From: SAR202 cluster bacterium bin87
Lineage (GTDB): Bacteria > Chloroflexota > Dehalococcoidia > Lucifugimonadales > UBA3495
Direction of reading: 5' to 3'
NCBI GenBank assembly: GCA_002238825.1
Contig: MPNC01000001.1
Coordinates: 620,001 to 684,000 of the forward strand
Length of the DNA stretch: 64,000 nt
The notes beneath the pieces are model-generated. The model was not told the DNA's origin, ran no database searches, and was given only the letters and a program-made list of their open reading frames with translations. Positions 24,961 to 32,712 of the stretch are shown here, piece after piece. The translations under genes and the position numbers were made by a program. The number at the start of each line of letters is the position of its first letter. The first letter of the stretch is position 1.

Positions 24961-26820
24961 ATGTGCGGTATCGTAGGATACGTGGGCGACCGTCCCGCGT
25001 GGCCCATCGTCGTCGAGGGTCTGCGGCGCCTGGAGTATCGAGGATACGATAGCGCCGGCGTTGCGGTGCTGGGCACCGAATCCGGGCTGCAGTTGCGGAA
25101 GACTGTGGGTCGGGTTGTGGGGTTGCTCCACGACGCGAGTTGCCCGGCTCCTGACGGATCAGCCGGCCTCGGTCACACCCGTTGGGCTACCCACGGCCGA
25201 CCGTCGGAGGCCAACGCGCATCCGCACACCGATTGCACCGGTCAAATTGCAATTGCTCATAACGGGATCGTCGAAAATCACGTCGCCCTCAGGGCTGAAC
25301 TGAAGCGAATCGGCCACAGGTTCAAGTCTGAAACCGACACGGAAGTCATTGCGCATCTGATTGAGGATGCCATGAACGACGGCCTTGGGCTGCCCGCCGC
25401 CATGCTGCACATCAGTGGGCGAGTGCAGGGCCCCCAGGCGATAGTGGCGGTGCATGACGGCGACCCTGACAGCCTGTGCGCCCTGAAACTCGGGAACGCC
25501 GGTGGCGTCGCCGTCGCTCACCATGACGGTCAGGGGATCGTGTCCAGCGACTTGCCGGCGCTGTTGCCCATCGTGGGCCGCCGTGGCCACTTGCCGGTGG
25601 GTTTTTTGGAGGATGGAGAAGTTGCGGTCGTTACTCGGCAGGGGATCTCCTTCCTGGATCGCCATGGTCGGCGCATCGATAAACCCATGCTGCACGTCAA
25701 TCTGGATGACGTCCTGGTGGAGCGCGGCGGGTTCCGTCATTTCATGCTCAAGGAAATCATGGAGCAGCCCCAGGCCGTTACCGCCGCTCTCCGGGATCGC
25801 GTGGACTTTGCCCGAGGCCTGGTGACTCTGCCCGACCTCGCCATCGCTGATCGCGAGTTGTCCGAAGTGAAGCGAGTGGTCTTGATCGGGTGCGGCACGA
25901 GCCTGAACGCCGCGCACGTGGGCCGACACCTGGTGGAGCGGCTAGCCGGCGTGCCCGCCGAGGCGGAATCCGCGTCCGAGTTTCGCTATCGTGAACCATT
26001 CCTGGATCCGTCGACGCTGGTCGTGGCCATCGGCCAATCCGGCGAAACTGCCGACACGGTGGCCGCGATGGAAGCGGTCCGTTACAGCGGGGCCCGACTA
26101 GTGACCATATGCAACGCGCCGAACAGCCAGGCCACCCGGTTGGCGGATCATGCGCTGCTCATGGGCTGCGGGGTGGAGGTGGGCGTCGCCAGCACCAAGA
26201 CTTTCCTGTCATCGCTGACGCTGCTGAATCTGCTGGCGATCCGATTGGGCACGGCCCGTAGCCACCTGAATTCAGGAATGTCGCGCGATTTGGTTGAGGG
26301 ACTGGCGAGGCTGCCCGGGAACGTTGCCGACGCTCTGGATGCCGCCCCTGAGGTGGAGCGCCTGGCGCGACACTACTACGGCCAGAGCAACTTTTTGTAC
26401 CTCGGGCGGGGCATCAACGCCCCCGTTGCGACTGAAGGGGCGCTCAAACTCAAAGAGGTCAGCTACATCCATGCCGAGGCCTACGCCGCCGGCGAAATGA
26501 AGCATGGCCCCATCGCCCTCATCGATCACGCGATGCCGACGCTGGCCCTCGCTCCCGGCGACGACCTTTACGACAAAATAGCCAACAACGTACAGGAAGT
26601 GAAGGCCAGGGACGGAGACGTGTTGGCGGTCCTCACCCGGGGCGATGATCGTATTTCGCAATTGGTGGATCATGCGATGTTTATCCCGGAAACGCCTCCA
26701 AACCTGACGCCACTGATCGCCACGATCCCGCTGCAGTTGTTTGCCTACCATATCGCCGTTCGACGGGGTTGTGACGTTGACCAACCCCGGAACCTGGCAA
26801 AGTCCGTAACCGTCGAATAA
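24961..26820 (+). CDS. glmS: Glutamine-fructose-6-phosphate aminotransferase (isomerising)
   Basis: This protein has 619 residues, as expected for GlmS. It makes glucosamine-6-phosphate from fructose-6-phosphate and glutamine, the first committed step towards UDP-GlcNAc. Cys2 is the N-terminal nucleophile (MCGIVGYVG) of the glutaminase domain, with RLEYRGYDSAG, GHTRWATHG and HNGIVENH. Two SIS domains follow (GCGTSLNAAHVG, IGQSGETADTV, CNAPNSQATR, GVASTKTF and FLYLGRGINAPVA). It ends in PRNLAKSVTVE, the conserved C-terminal tail that reaches the active site. It is co-transcribed with glmR. No glmS ribozyme is visible in the short gap. Confidence 0.95.
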   Translation: MCGIVGYVGDRPAWPIVVEGLRRLEYRGYDSAGVAVLGTESGLQLRKTVGRVVGLLHDASCPAPDGSAGLGHTRWATHGRPSEANAHPHTDCTGQIAIAHNGIVENHVALRAELKRIGHRFKSETDTEVIAHLIEDAMNDGLGLPAAMLHISGRVQGPQAIVAVHDGDPDSLCALKLGNAGGVAVAHHDGQGIVSSDLPALLPIVGRRGHLPVGFLEDGEVAVVTRQGISFLDRHGRRIDKPMLHVNLDDVLVERGGFRHFMLKEIMEQPQAVTAALRDRVDFARGLVTLPDLAIADRELSEVKRVVLIGCGTSLNAAHVGRHLVERLAGVPAEAESASEFRYREPFLDPSTLVVAIGQSGETADTVAAMEAVRYSGARLVTICNAPNSQATRLADHALLMGCGVEVGVASTKTFLSSLTLLNLLAIRLGTARSHLNSGMSRDLVEGLARLPGNVADALDAAPEVERLARHYYGQSNFLYLGRGINAPVATEGALKLKEVSYIHAEAYAAGEMKHGPIALIDHAMPTLALAPGDDLYDKIANNVQEVKARDGDVLAVLTRGDDRISQLVDHAMFIPETPPNLTPLIATIPLQLFAYHIAVRRGCDVDQPRNLAKSVTVE

Positions 26821-27453
26821 TCGACACTCGTACGCCACGGGAGCGGGTGTGCATACCGAACCCCCGCTGTCCTGGCCGCCTCTGGTCTGGCATGGACTGA
26901 TCCGACGCTGAAAGGCGGCCGTCTATCGAACACATTGTGCTCAAAGCTTTCTAGCCGATCCCGAAGAGTGAGCACACCCGGAACGGTGCGAAGCAACTCC
27001 GGCGATGCCCCGGATGTCCACCCGTTCTTTGGTGGGTAAGACCCTGCCTGCCAATGACTGCACGATCGATGATCCCTTGCCAGCCAGCTGCGACGTTTGG
27101 CTGCGAGAATCCACCAGGGAGGGGTTTGGCAGAATGTTCCCGAGGGGATGGAGCAGGGCAACCCGGAGATCGGAGGAAGTGCTGGTGGGCTGTAGCTACC
27201 ACTACAGTAGCGCGAGCCGGGATTCCTGGCCGAGGCTCCACAAGGAGCTACAGACCGAATCGCGCGGCTCCTTGCCCACCTCGAAATGCGCGCGGACCTC
27301 GGTCGCAAGGCAAAAGACTTGGTTCACGACCATTTCATCCTGGCGCGCCTGCTGTATGATTACATGGTTGCGGTTCGTCGGGCCCGAACCTTCGCCTGAT
27401 CGACCGCGCAACTCGCTGGCGCCACACGGCGCCGGGTCGAGGAATGGGACAAC
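26821..27453. other. Gene-free 633-base region
   Basis: No gene can be supported between glmS and the phosphonoacetate hydrolase-like gene. Frames on both strands are short or low-complexity. A weak six-base stem (ctgtag/ctacag, about 27190-27207) is the only structure seen. The promoter of the following four-gene block should lie near its end. Confidence 0.45.
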
Positions 27454-28557
27454 ATGCCACGCACCACATTGCTCGTGATGATCGACGGGTTGGACCCGGA
27501 ATACCTGGCCGCATGTCCAGCGCCCAATCTGCAGCGCTTTGCCCGCGACGGGTTCCACGTGACCGGCGGCGGCATGATGCCCAGCGTGACCAACGTCAAC
27601 AATACGACCATGGTCACCGGGCACTATCCTGCCCAGCACGGCATCGTCTCCAACTACTGGTTGGATCGGCAAGCGGGGATCGAAGAGTACGTCGAGTCGG
27701 GCAAGTTCATCTGTGCCGAGACCATATTCGCCCATTGCCGCCGGCGCGGCGGACGGTCGTTGCTCGCCGCATCCAAGGACAAGCTGAGGCGCCTGCTGGG
27801 CGACGACACTGATCTCGCGTTCTCGTCCGAAAGCCCAACTGCCGATGCCGTGACCGCCGCCGGCGACCCGCCTGACATCTATTCCCTCGAGGTCAATGGC
27901 TGGACCATCAACGCTGCCCGGTCCGCGTTGAAAGCGCAGCATTACGACCTTGCGTTCATTGCCACCACCGACTATGCGATGCACGCTCACGGACCGGAAC
28001 ATCCGGAATCGCGCCGGCACATTTCAATCCTCGATGAAGCGCTGGGGCGGTTGGTAGATGAGGTTCCCGATGTGCAGTTGCTGATCACCGCGGACCACGG
28101 CATGTCGGACAAGCGGCGCATGCTCAACCTGCCGGCCGTGTTGCGAAAGCACGGCATCGCCGCTCGGGCCGTGCCGATCATCAAGGATCTCTATGTGGTG
28201 CATCACTCGAATCTCGGAGGGTGCATCTACCTGCACCTCGACGATTCGGCTGCCATCGGCGACGCGTTGGGCATCCTGCGGCAAACCGAAGGCATCGAGG
28301 AGGCGCTACCCAGGGCCGAAGCGGCCGAGCGTTTTGTCCTGATGGAAGAGCGCATCGGAGATATCGTTGTCACCGGCGCGGCTGACGTTGTGTTCGGTGA
28401 CCCCACTGAGGTTACCCTGCCGGCGGGCCTGCGCTCTCACGGGTCTGCCCACGAGCAGCAGGTGCCGATAGTCGGTTACGGCGGGGACTTCGGCGGTTTT
28501 GAGTTTCGTGAGAACCGGGACCTGGGCCGGTACGTATCAGAACGCGTCCTCGGCTGA
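27454..28557 (+). CDS. phnA: Phosphonoacetate hydrolase-like phosphohydrolase
   Basis: This protein has 367 residues of the alkaline phosphatase/NPP superfamily. Metal ligands and nucleophile are all present: D11 (MIDGLD), a Thr in PSVTNVNN (about T46), D173 and H177 (TTDYAMHAHG), D214-H215 (ADHG) and H329 (RSHGSAHEQ). The stretch AASKDKLRRLLG recalls the lysine-rich KDKLR segment that binds the carboxylate in PhnA enzymes, which supports phosphonoacetate hydrolase (phosphonoacetate to acetate and phosphate) over a general nucleotide pyrophosphatase. Start: ATG after GAGGAATGGGACAAC. It lies 28 bases ahead of thrB in the same direction. I see no phosphonate transporter or phosphonatase nearby, so the substrate call remains tentative; the superfamily is secure. 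Confidence 0.75.
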   Translation: MPRTTLLVMIDGLDPEYLAACPAPNLQRFARDGFHVTGGGMMPSVTNVNNTTMVTGHYPAQHGIVSNYWLDRQAGIEEYVESGKFICAETIFAHCRRRGGRSLLAASKDKLRRLLGDDTDLAFSSESPTADAVTAAGDPPDIYSLEVNGWTINAARSALKAQHYDLAFIATTDYAMHAHGPEHPESRRHISILDEALGRLVDEVPDVQLLITADHGMSDKRRMLNLPAVLRKHGIAARAVPIIKDLYVVHHSNLGGCIYLHLDDSAAIGDALGILRQTEGIEEALPRAEAAERFVLMEERIGDIVVTGAADVVFGDPTEVTLPAGLRSHGSAHEQQVPIVGYGGDFGGFEFRENRDLGRYVSERVLG

Positions 28558-28585
28558 CGGCAGCGAAGAACTCGAGGAGGAACCC

Positions 28586-29509
28586 TTGACTACGGTGGAA
28601 GTGCGGGCCCCGGCCACGACTGCCAATCTCGGCCCCGGTTACGATTGCCTGGGCATGGCCCTGGATTTGTGGAACACGCTGACCGTGGAGGTTCTCCCGG
28701 CCGGCTCCGAACCGGCGGTGGTTGTTTCAGGCGAGGGCGCCGGTGAATTGGACGTCGACACCCAGAATTTGACCTACCGGGCCATGGAGTTTCTGTTCAA
28801 CGAAGCCGACGTCCCGATCCCTCCCCTGTCGCTGCGATGCGAAAACACGATACCACTCAGCCGGGGCATGGGCAGCAGCGCCGCGGCAATTTCCGGTGGC
28901 CTGGTGGCGGCCAACCGGCTGCTCGACGACGCCTTCGGCCATGATGATCTGCTGGAAATGGCCGCAACCATCGAAGGCCATCCCGACAACGTTGCTGCCG
29001 CCATCCACGGAGGCATGCGGTTGGTGGTGCTGGAAGACAACCGCTTGTACACGGCGCCCATTCGCGTTCCGGAAGACATGCAGGCGGTTCTATTCATCCC
29101 TGACCGGCGGATTGCCACCGCGGACGCCAGGCGCGTATTGCCGGGTCAAATTTCCGTCGCCGACGCGGTGTACAATATGAGCCGGACCGCCTTGCTCGTG
29201 GCGAGCATGGAATCGGAGCACCCGGAATACCTCAACATTGCCACCCAGGATCGTCTGCACCAACCCTACAGGCAAACTATCTTCCCGCAAATGAAGGTGA
29301 TTTTTGCTGCCGCCCAGGCGGCCGGCGCGTTCGGCGTCTTCCTGTCCGGAAGTGGAAGCACAATCCTGGCCTTCGCCCGTGATCGAGCCATGACCGTCGC
29401 CTACGAAATGTTCGACGCCGCTCGACTCGCTGGGGTCGAAGGGCGCGTGGAAGTGACGCAGCCCACGACTCTTGGGGCGCACGTGGCGACCCCTGTCCAG
29501 GATGACTAG
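28586..29509 (+). CDS. thrB: Homoserine kinase
   Basis: This protein has 307 residues and is a GHMP kinase that phosphorylates homoserine on the path to threonine. Start: TTG 28586-28588, five bases after GAGGAGG; the frame is open further upstream but the family N-terminus VEVRAPATTANLGPGYDCLG begins here. The ATP-binding GHMP loop is PLSRGMGSSAAAISGG, and LSGSGSTILAFARD near the C-terminus is motif 3. It lies between the phosphonoacetate hydrolase-like gene and lysC, so two steps of aspartate-family amino acid synthesis are together, but homoserine dehydrogenase and threonine synthase are not in this window. Confidence 0.9.
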   Translation: MTTVEVRAPATTANLGPGYDCLGMALDLWNTLTVEVLPAGSEPAVVVSGEGAGELDVDTQNLTYRAMEFLFNEADVPIPPLSLRCENTIPLSRGMGSSAAAISGGLVAANRLLDDAFGHDDLLEMAATIEGHPDNVAAAIHGGMRLVVLEDNRLYTAPIRVPEDMQAVLFIPDRRIATADARRVLPGQISVADAVYNMSRTALLVASMESEHPEYLNIATQDRLHQPYRQTIFPQMKVIFAAAQAAGAFGVFLSGSGSTILAFARDRAMTVAYEMFDAARLAGVEGRVEVTQPTTLGAHVATPVQDD

Positions 29510-29588
29510 GGGAGACCGGCGTCATCCAACCGATCGGCTTGTTGGTCCATGGGGGTACCGCCACACCCAGGCCGTCCATGCAACTCTG

Positions 29589-30818
29589 ATGTCGCTTTAC
29601 GTTCACAAATACGGCGGCAGTTCCGTCGCCGACGCAGCAAAGATCGTCAACGTCGCGCGTCGTATCGCCGCGGTGCATGACCAGGGTCACCAGATTGTCA
29701 CGGTGGTTTCGGCGATGGGCGACACCACCGATGAGTTGATCGATCTGGCGCGCACCGTGTCCAGCGAACCAGACCCCCGAGAGTTGGATTTCCTGCTGTC
29801 CACGGGAGAGTTGGTATCGATCACATTGCTGTCCATGGCGTTGCGCAGTCTTGGCTATGACGCCATCAGCCTGAGCGGGCCGCAGGCAGGAATCAGAACG
29901 GACAACTCGTACGGCCGGGCACGCATTAGTCAAGTTGACCCGGATCGAGTTCGGCGCGAGCTGGATGCGGGCCGGCTCGTCATAGTAGCCGGTTTCCAGG
30001 GTCTAACCCCCGACGACGACATCACCACCCTCGGCCGAGGAGGTTCCGATACGACTGCGGTCGCCCTGGCCGCCGCTCTGCGGGCCGACCGCTGCGACAT
30101 ATACACGGACGTCGAGGGGATCTATACCGCTGATCCCAGGGTAGTTCGCAAAGCCGCGAAAATGCCCGAAGTGGGCTACGAAGAGATGCTGGAACTGGCC
30201 GCCGCGGGAGCCAAGATGCACCCCAGGTCCATCGAACTGGGGGCGGTTTATAATGTTCCAATCTACGTGGCGTCGAGTTTCGTCGACGCGCCCGGGACAC
30301 TCATACATCAGGCATCGGACGACAAGCAGATGGAAGACCGGATCAAGGTTACTGGTATCGCGTACCAAACCAATGTTGCCAAGGTGACGGTGTGCGGAGT
30401 CGCTGACAAACCCGGCGTGGCGGCGGCGTTGTTCGAACCACTGTCCGCCGCCGGCATCAGCGTGGACACCATCGTCCAGAACACCAGCGCGGACCGGATG
30501 ACCACGGACATTAGCTTCACCGTCACCACCGACGACCTGCCACGCGCCCTGCGTGTCATTGAACCCCTGGAAACCACTCTGGTGGATGGCCAGGTTATCA
30601 GCGATCCGACCCTGGCATCGGTGAGCGTCGTCGGATCGGGTATGCAAAACACCCCGGGTTACGCATCGAGGATGTTTCGCATCCTGGCGGATGGCGGAAT
30701 CAACATCGACATGATCACGACGTCGGAAATCCGCATCTCTTGCATCATCGGTCGCGAGCAGGCGCAGGAAGCGGTCCGTTTGCTGCACCAGGGCTTTGAA
30801 CTGGACAAATCCCATTAG
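29589..30818 (+). CDS. lysC: Aspartate kinase
   Basis: This protein has 409 residues, the usual length for a monofunctional aspartokinase. It phosphorylates aspartate, the first step to lysine, threonine and methionine. Start: ATG 29589 because the conserved LYVHKYGGSSVA lies at its N-terminus; the frame extends to 29472 but would overlap thrB. Catalytic motifs are VVSAMGDTTDELI, GFQGLTPDDDITTLGRGGSDTTAVALA and YTDVEGIYTADPR. Two ACT domains in the C-terminal third (VTVCGVADKPGVAAALF and VSVVGSGMQNTPGYASRMF) should bind lysine or threonine for feedback. The lack of an obvious ribosome binding site leaves the start somewhat open. Confidence 0.92.
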   Translation: MSLYVHKYGGSSVADAAKIVNVARRIAAVHDQGHQIVTVVSAMGDTTDELIDLARTVSSEPDPRELDFLLSTGELVSITLLSMALRSLGYDAISLSGPQAGIRTDNSYGRARISQVDPDRVRRELDAGRLVIVAGFQGLTPDDDITTLGRGGSDTTAVALAAALRADRCDIYTDVEGIYTADPRVVRKAAKMPEVGYEEMLELAAAGAKMHPRSIELGAVYNVPIYVASSFVDAPGTLIHQASDDKQMEDRIKVTGIAYQTNVAKVTVCGVADKPGVAAALFEPLSAAGISVDTIVQNTSADRMTTDISFTVTTDDLPRALRVIEPLETTLVDGQVISDPTLASVSVVGSGMQNTPGYASRMFRILADGGINIDMITTSEIRISCIIGREQAQEAVRLLHQGFELDKSH

Positions 30819-30839
30819 GTGGTCTCGGGCCGGACGGTG

Positions 30840-31565
30840 ATGTCCGCTTGCTACCTGTCCGTCATCATTCCGGCCTACAACGAGGAGCGCCGACTTCCCG
30901 AGACGCTTGAAGCCGTCTGCGGCTACCTCGCCACGAAGGCGTACGGGTGGGAGATCATAGTCGCCGACGACGGGAGTGACGACACAACCGGCGACGTCGT
31001 GGTCCGCGTGGCGCAAGACGAGGCGCGCGTCCGGCTGCTCACCCTGCCGCATCGGGGCAAGGGATGGGCCGTCAAGAACGGGATGCTCGCGGCCCATGGC
31101 GAATACCGCTTCCTGTGCGACGCCGACCTTTCCATGCCCATCGCTTTGTTGGACCGGCTTCTCCCCGGACACGATGCGCCGGCGGAGATCACCATCGGGT
31201 CGAGGGAGGCCCCTGGCTCCCGGCGCTTCGGCGAACCTCGACGACGATGGCTGATGGGGAGGGTATTCAACGCCATGACGCGGATTCTGGCCACGCCGGG
31301 CATCGCCGACACCCAATGCGGGTTCAAGGTATTCCACGCTACCGCCGCCGAGACTCTCTTCGCCTTGCAGACATTGGACGGCTTCGCGTTCGACGCCGAG
31401 ATCCTGTTTCTCGCCCGCCGACGCGGGTTCCGCGTAGCCGAGGTCGGGATTGACTGGCATTACCGGGCCGAGAGCAAAGTGCGACCGGTACGCGACGGAT
31501 GGCGCACTTTTCGCGACCTGATTATTGTTCGCTATCGGTCGCTAACCGGCCGCTACGATCCGTGA
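30840..31565 (+). CDS. Family 2 glycosyltransferase (dolichyl-phosphate glucosyltransferase-like)
   Basis: This protein has 241 residues. GT-A family 2 motifs are complete: SVIIPAYNEERRLPETLEAV, IIVADDGSDDTT, HRGKGWAVKNGML, the DxD-type FLCDADLSMP, and DTQCGFKVF with the later DGFAFDAEILFLARRRGF. This set matches the polyprenyl/dolichyl-phosphate beta-glucosyltransferase (ALG5/GtrB-like) group that charges a lipid carrier with a sugar at the membrane. There are no C-terminal transmembrane helices as in GtrB, so a cytosolic or peripheral enzyme is likely. Start: ATG 30840, 19 bases after lysC; GTG 30837 is possible. It is probably in the same transcript as lysC, though unrelated in function. 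Confidence 0.85.
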   Translation: MSACYLSVIIPAYNEERRLPETLEAVCGYLATKAYGWEIIVADDGSDDTTGDVVVRVAQDEARVRLLTLPHRGKGWAVKNGMLAAHGEYRFLCDADLSMPIALLDRLLPGHDAPAEITIGSREAPGSRRFGEPRRRWLMGRVFNAMTRILATPGIADTQCGFKVFHATAAETLFALQTLDGFAFDAEILFLARRRGFRVAEVGIDWHYRAESKVRPVRDGWRTFRDLIIVRYRSLTGRYDP

Positions 31566-31733
31566 TCGCATGACATAAAAGGCGCTAGGTCAAGGGCAAA
31601 ATAGACCGGTACGACAAATCGTCAAAATCGGCTGTCGTTATAGGTTGATGATATGCCCCAAGTGGGTGTAATCGTATATTGAAACATCGTTAATGGTCTG
31701 GGCTGGGCAGTCGATAGGTGGTAGAGGTCAATA

Positions 31734-32684
31734 ATGGTGAATAAGATGTCTGATGCGCTAGAGCGCGCGCCCGTAGGCGATCCAACGGACAGCCGCGCCA
31801 GGATACAACTGGGAAAAGAAGCGATCCGTTGCGCGCTGAACGGGGAATGGGAGCAGGCCGTCGCGGTAAATCGGCAAATCCTGCACCTCTGTCCCACCAA
31901 CTGTGAAGCCTCCAACCGGTTGGCAAAAGCCCTGATGGAGCTTGGACATTTTGCCGAGGCCCGTCATACCCTCGAGCAGCTCCGCCTGCATTCACCTTCC
32001 AACGTAATCGCCCGCAAGAATCTCGCGCGGCTCGATCAGCTCGAAAGCCGCCCCGGTGAAGGCCGCTCGCAATCGGCGGTTCCGGGAAAATCTCCGGGCA
32101 TGTTCATCGCCGAGAGTGGTAAATCATGCACCACAACCTTGTGCCGACAGCCGGTCGCGTTGGAAACCACCTCAGTCAGCGCCGGTGACGTCGTGGCGTT
32201 GGACGTCCGGAATGACGGGATTTCCGTCAATACCCTGGACGGGCAATACCTGGGCACGCTACAACGGCGATTGGGGCGGCGTGTCAACAAGCTGATGGCT
32301 GGGGGAAACCGCTACGAGGCTGCCGTGGTCGGAATCGAGGCGGACGGCCTATCGGTCATTCTTCGCGAAATTGGCCAGGCTCCCGCTTTGCGTCACGTGG
32401 TCTCATTTCCGGCGCAGGTGAGCGAACCACATCGGTCGTACACGGTGGCAGAACCTGATGAGTTCATGCCGCCGGTCAACGAAGATCCGGAACAGGCTCC
32501 GGCGGACACGGCTGACCCGGATGAATCCGTAGACGGTACCGAAACCGCGGCAATGGATATGCCCGACGACACATCCGTCGAGTCGGTGGGGATCGATGAG
32601 ATACCCACCCTGGACACCGACGACGATTCCCCGTCCTGGTCGCCGGTGACGCCGCCCTCGGACGACGAAGAGGATTGGGACTAA
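31734..32684 (+). CDS. TPR protein with small beta domain and acidic tail
   Basis: This protein has 316 residues. Residues 20 to about 105 contain two TPR-like helix pairs (AIRCALNGEWEQAVAVNRQIL, ASNRLAKALMELGHFAEARHTLEQL). A compact beta domain follows at about 140-220 (VVALDVRNDGISVNTLDGQYLG, then NRYEAAVVGIEADGLSVIL), reminiscent of HIRAN-like or other small barrels, though I cannot name it. The last 80 residues are strongly acidic and low complexity, ending DDEEDWD. There is no signal peptide, so it is cytoplasmic. It starts with ATG 31734; its stop codon lies in a hairpin shared with the convergent SagB-type gene. The function is unknown; a protein- or nucleic-acid-binding adaptor is possible. 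Confidence 0.6.
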   Translation: MVNKMSDALERAPVGDPTDSRARIQLGKEAIRCALNGEWEQAVAVNRQILHLCPTNCEASNRLAKALMELGHFAEARHTLEQLRLHSPSNVIARKNLARLDQLESRPGEGRSQSAVPGKSPGMFIAESGKSCTTTLCRQPVALETTSVSAGDVVALDVRNDGISVNTLDGQYLGTLQRRLGRRVNKLMAGGNRYEAAVVGIEADGLSVILREIGQAPALRHVVSFPAQVSEPHRSYTVAEPDEFMPPVNEDPEQAPADTADPDESVDGTETAAMDMPDDTSVESVGIDEIPTLDTDDDSPSWSPVTPPSDDEEDWD

Positions 32685-32712
32685 CCGCGCGATACCCGGT
32701 GCCGCGCGGTTA
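32682..32712. terminator. Shared hairpin containing both stop codons
   Basis: taaccgcgc (32682-32690) pairs perfectly with gcgcggtta (32704-32712) around a 13-base loop. The TAA of the plus-strand TPR gene is the start of one arm and the TAA of the minus-strand SagB-type gene is the end of the other, so one stem can end transcription from both sides. There is no T-run. Confidence 0.5.

Noticed and set aside
26745-27308. Minus-strand frame containing STVTDFARFRG
   Set aside because: This is the antisense of the conserved GlmS C-terminus (NLAKSVTVE), a well-known spurious frame.
30003-31460. 485-residue frame opposite lysC and the glycosyltransferase
   Set aside because: Shadow frame; the plus-strand genes have full family motifs.
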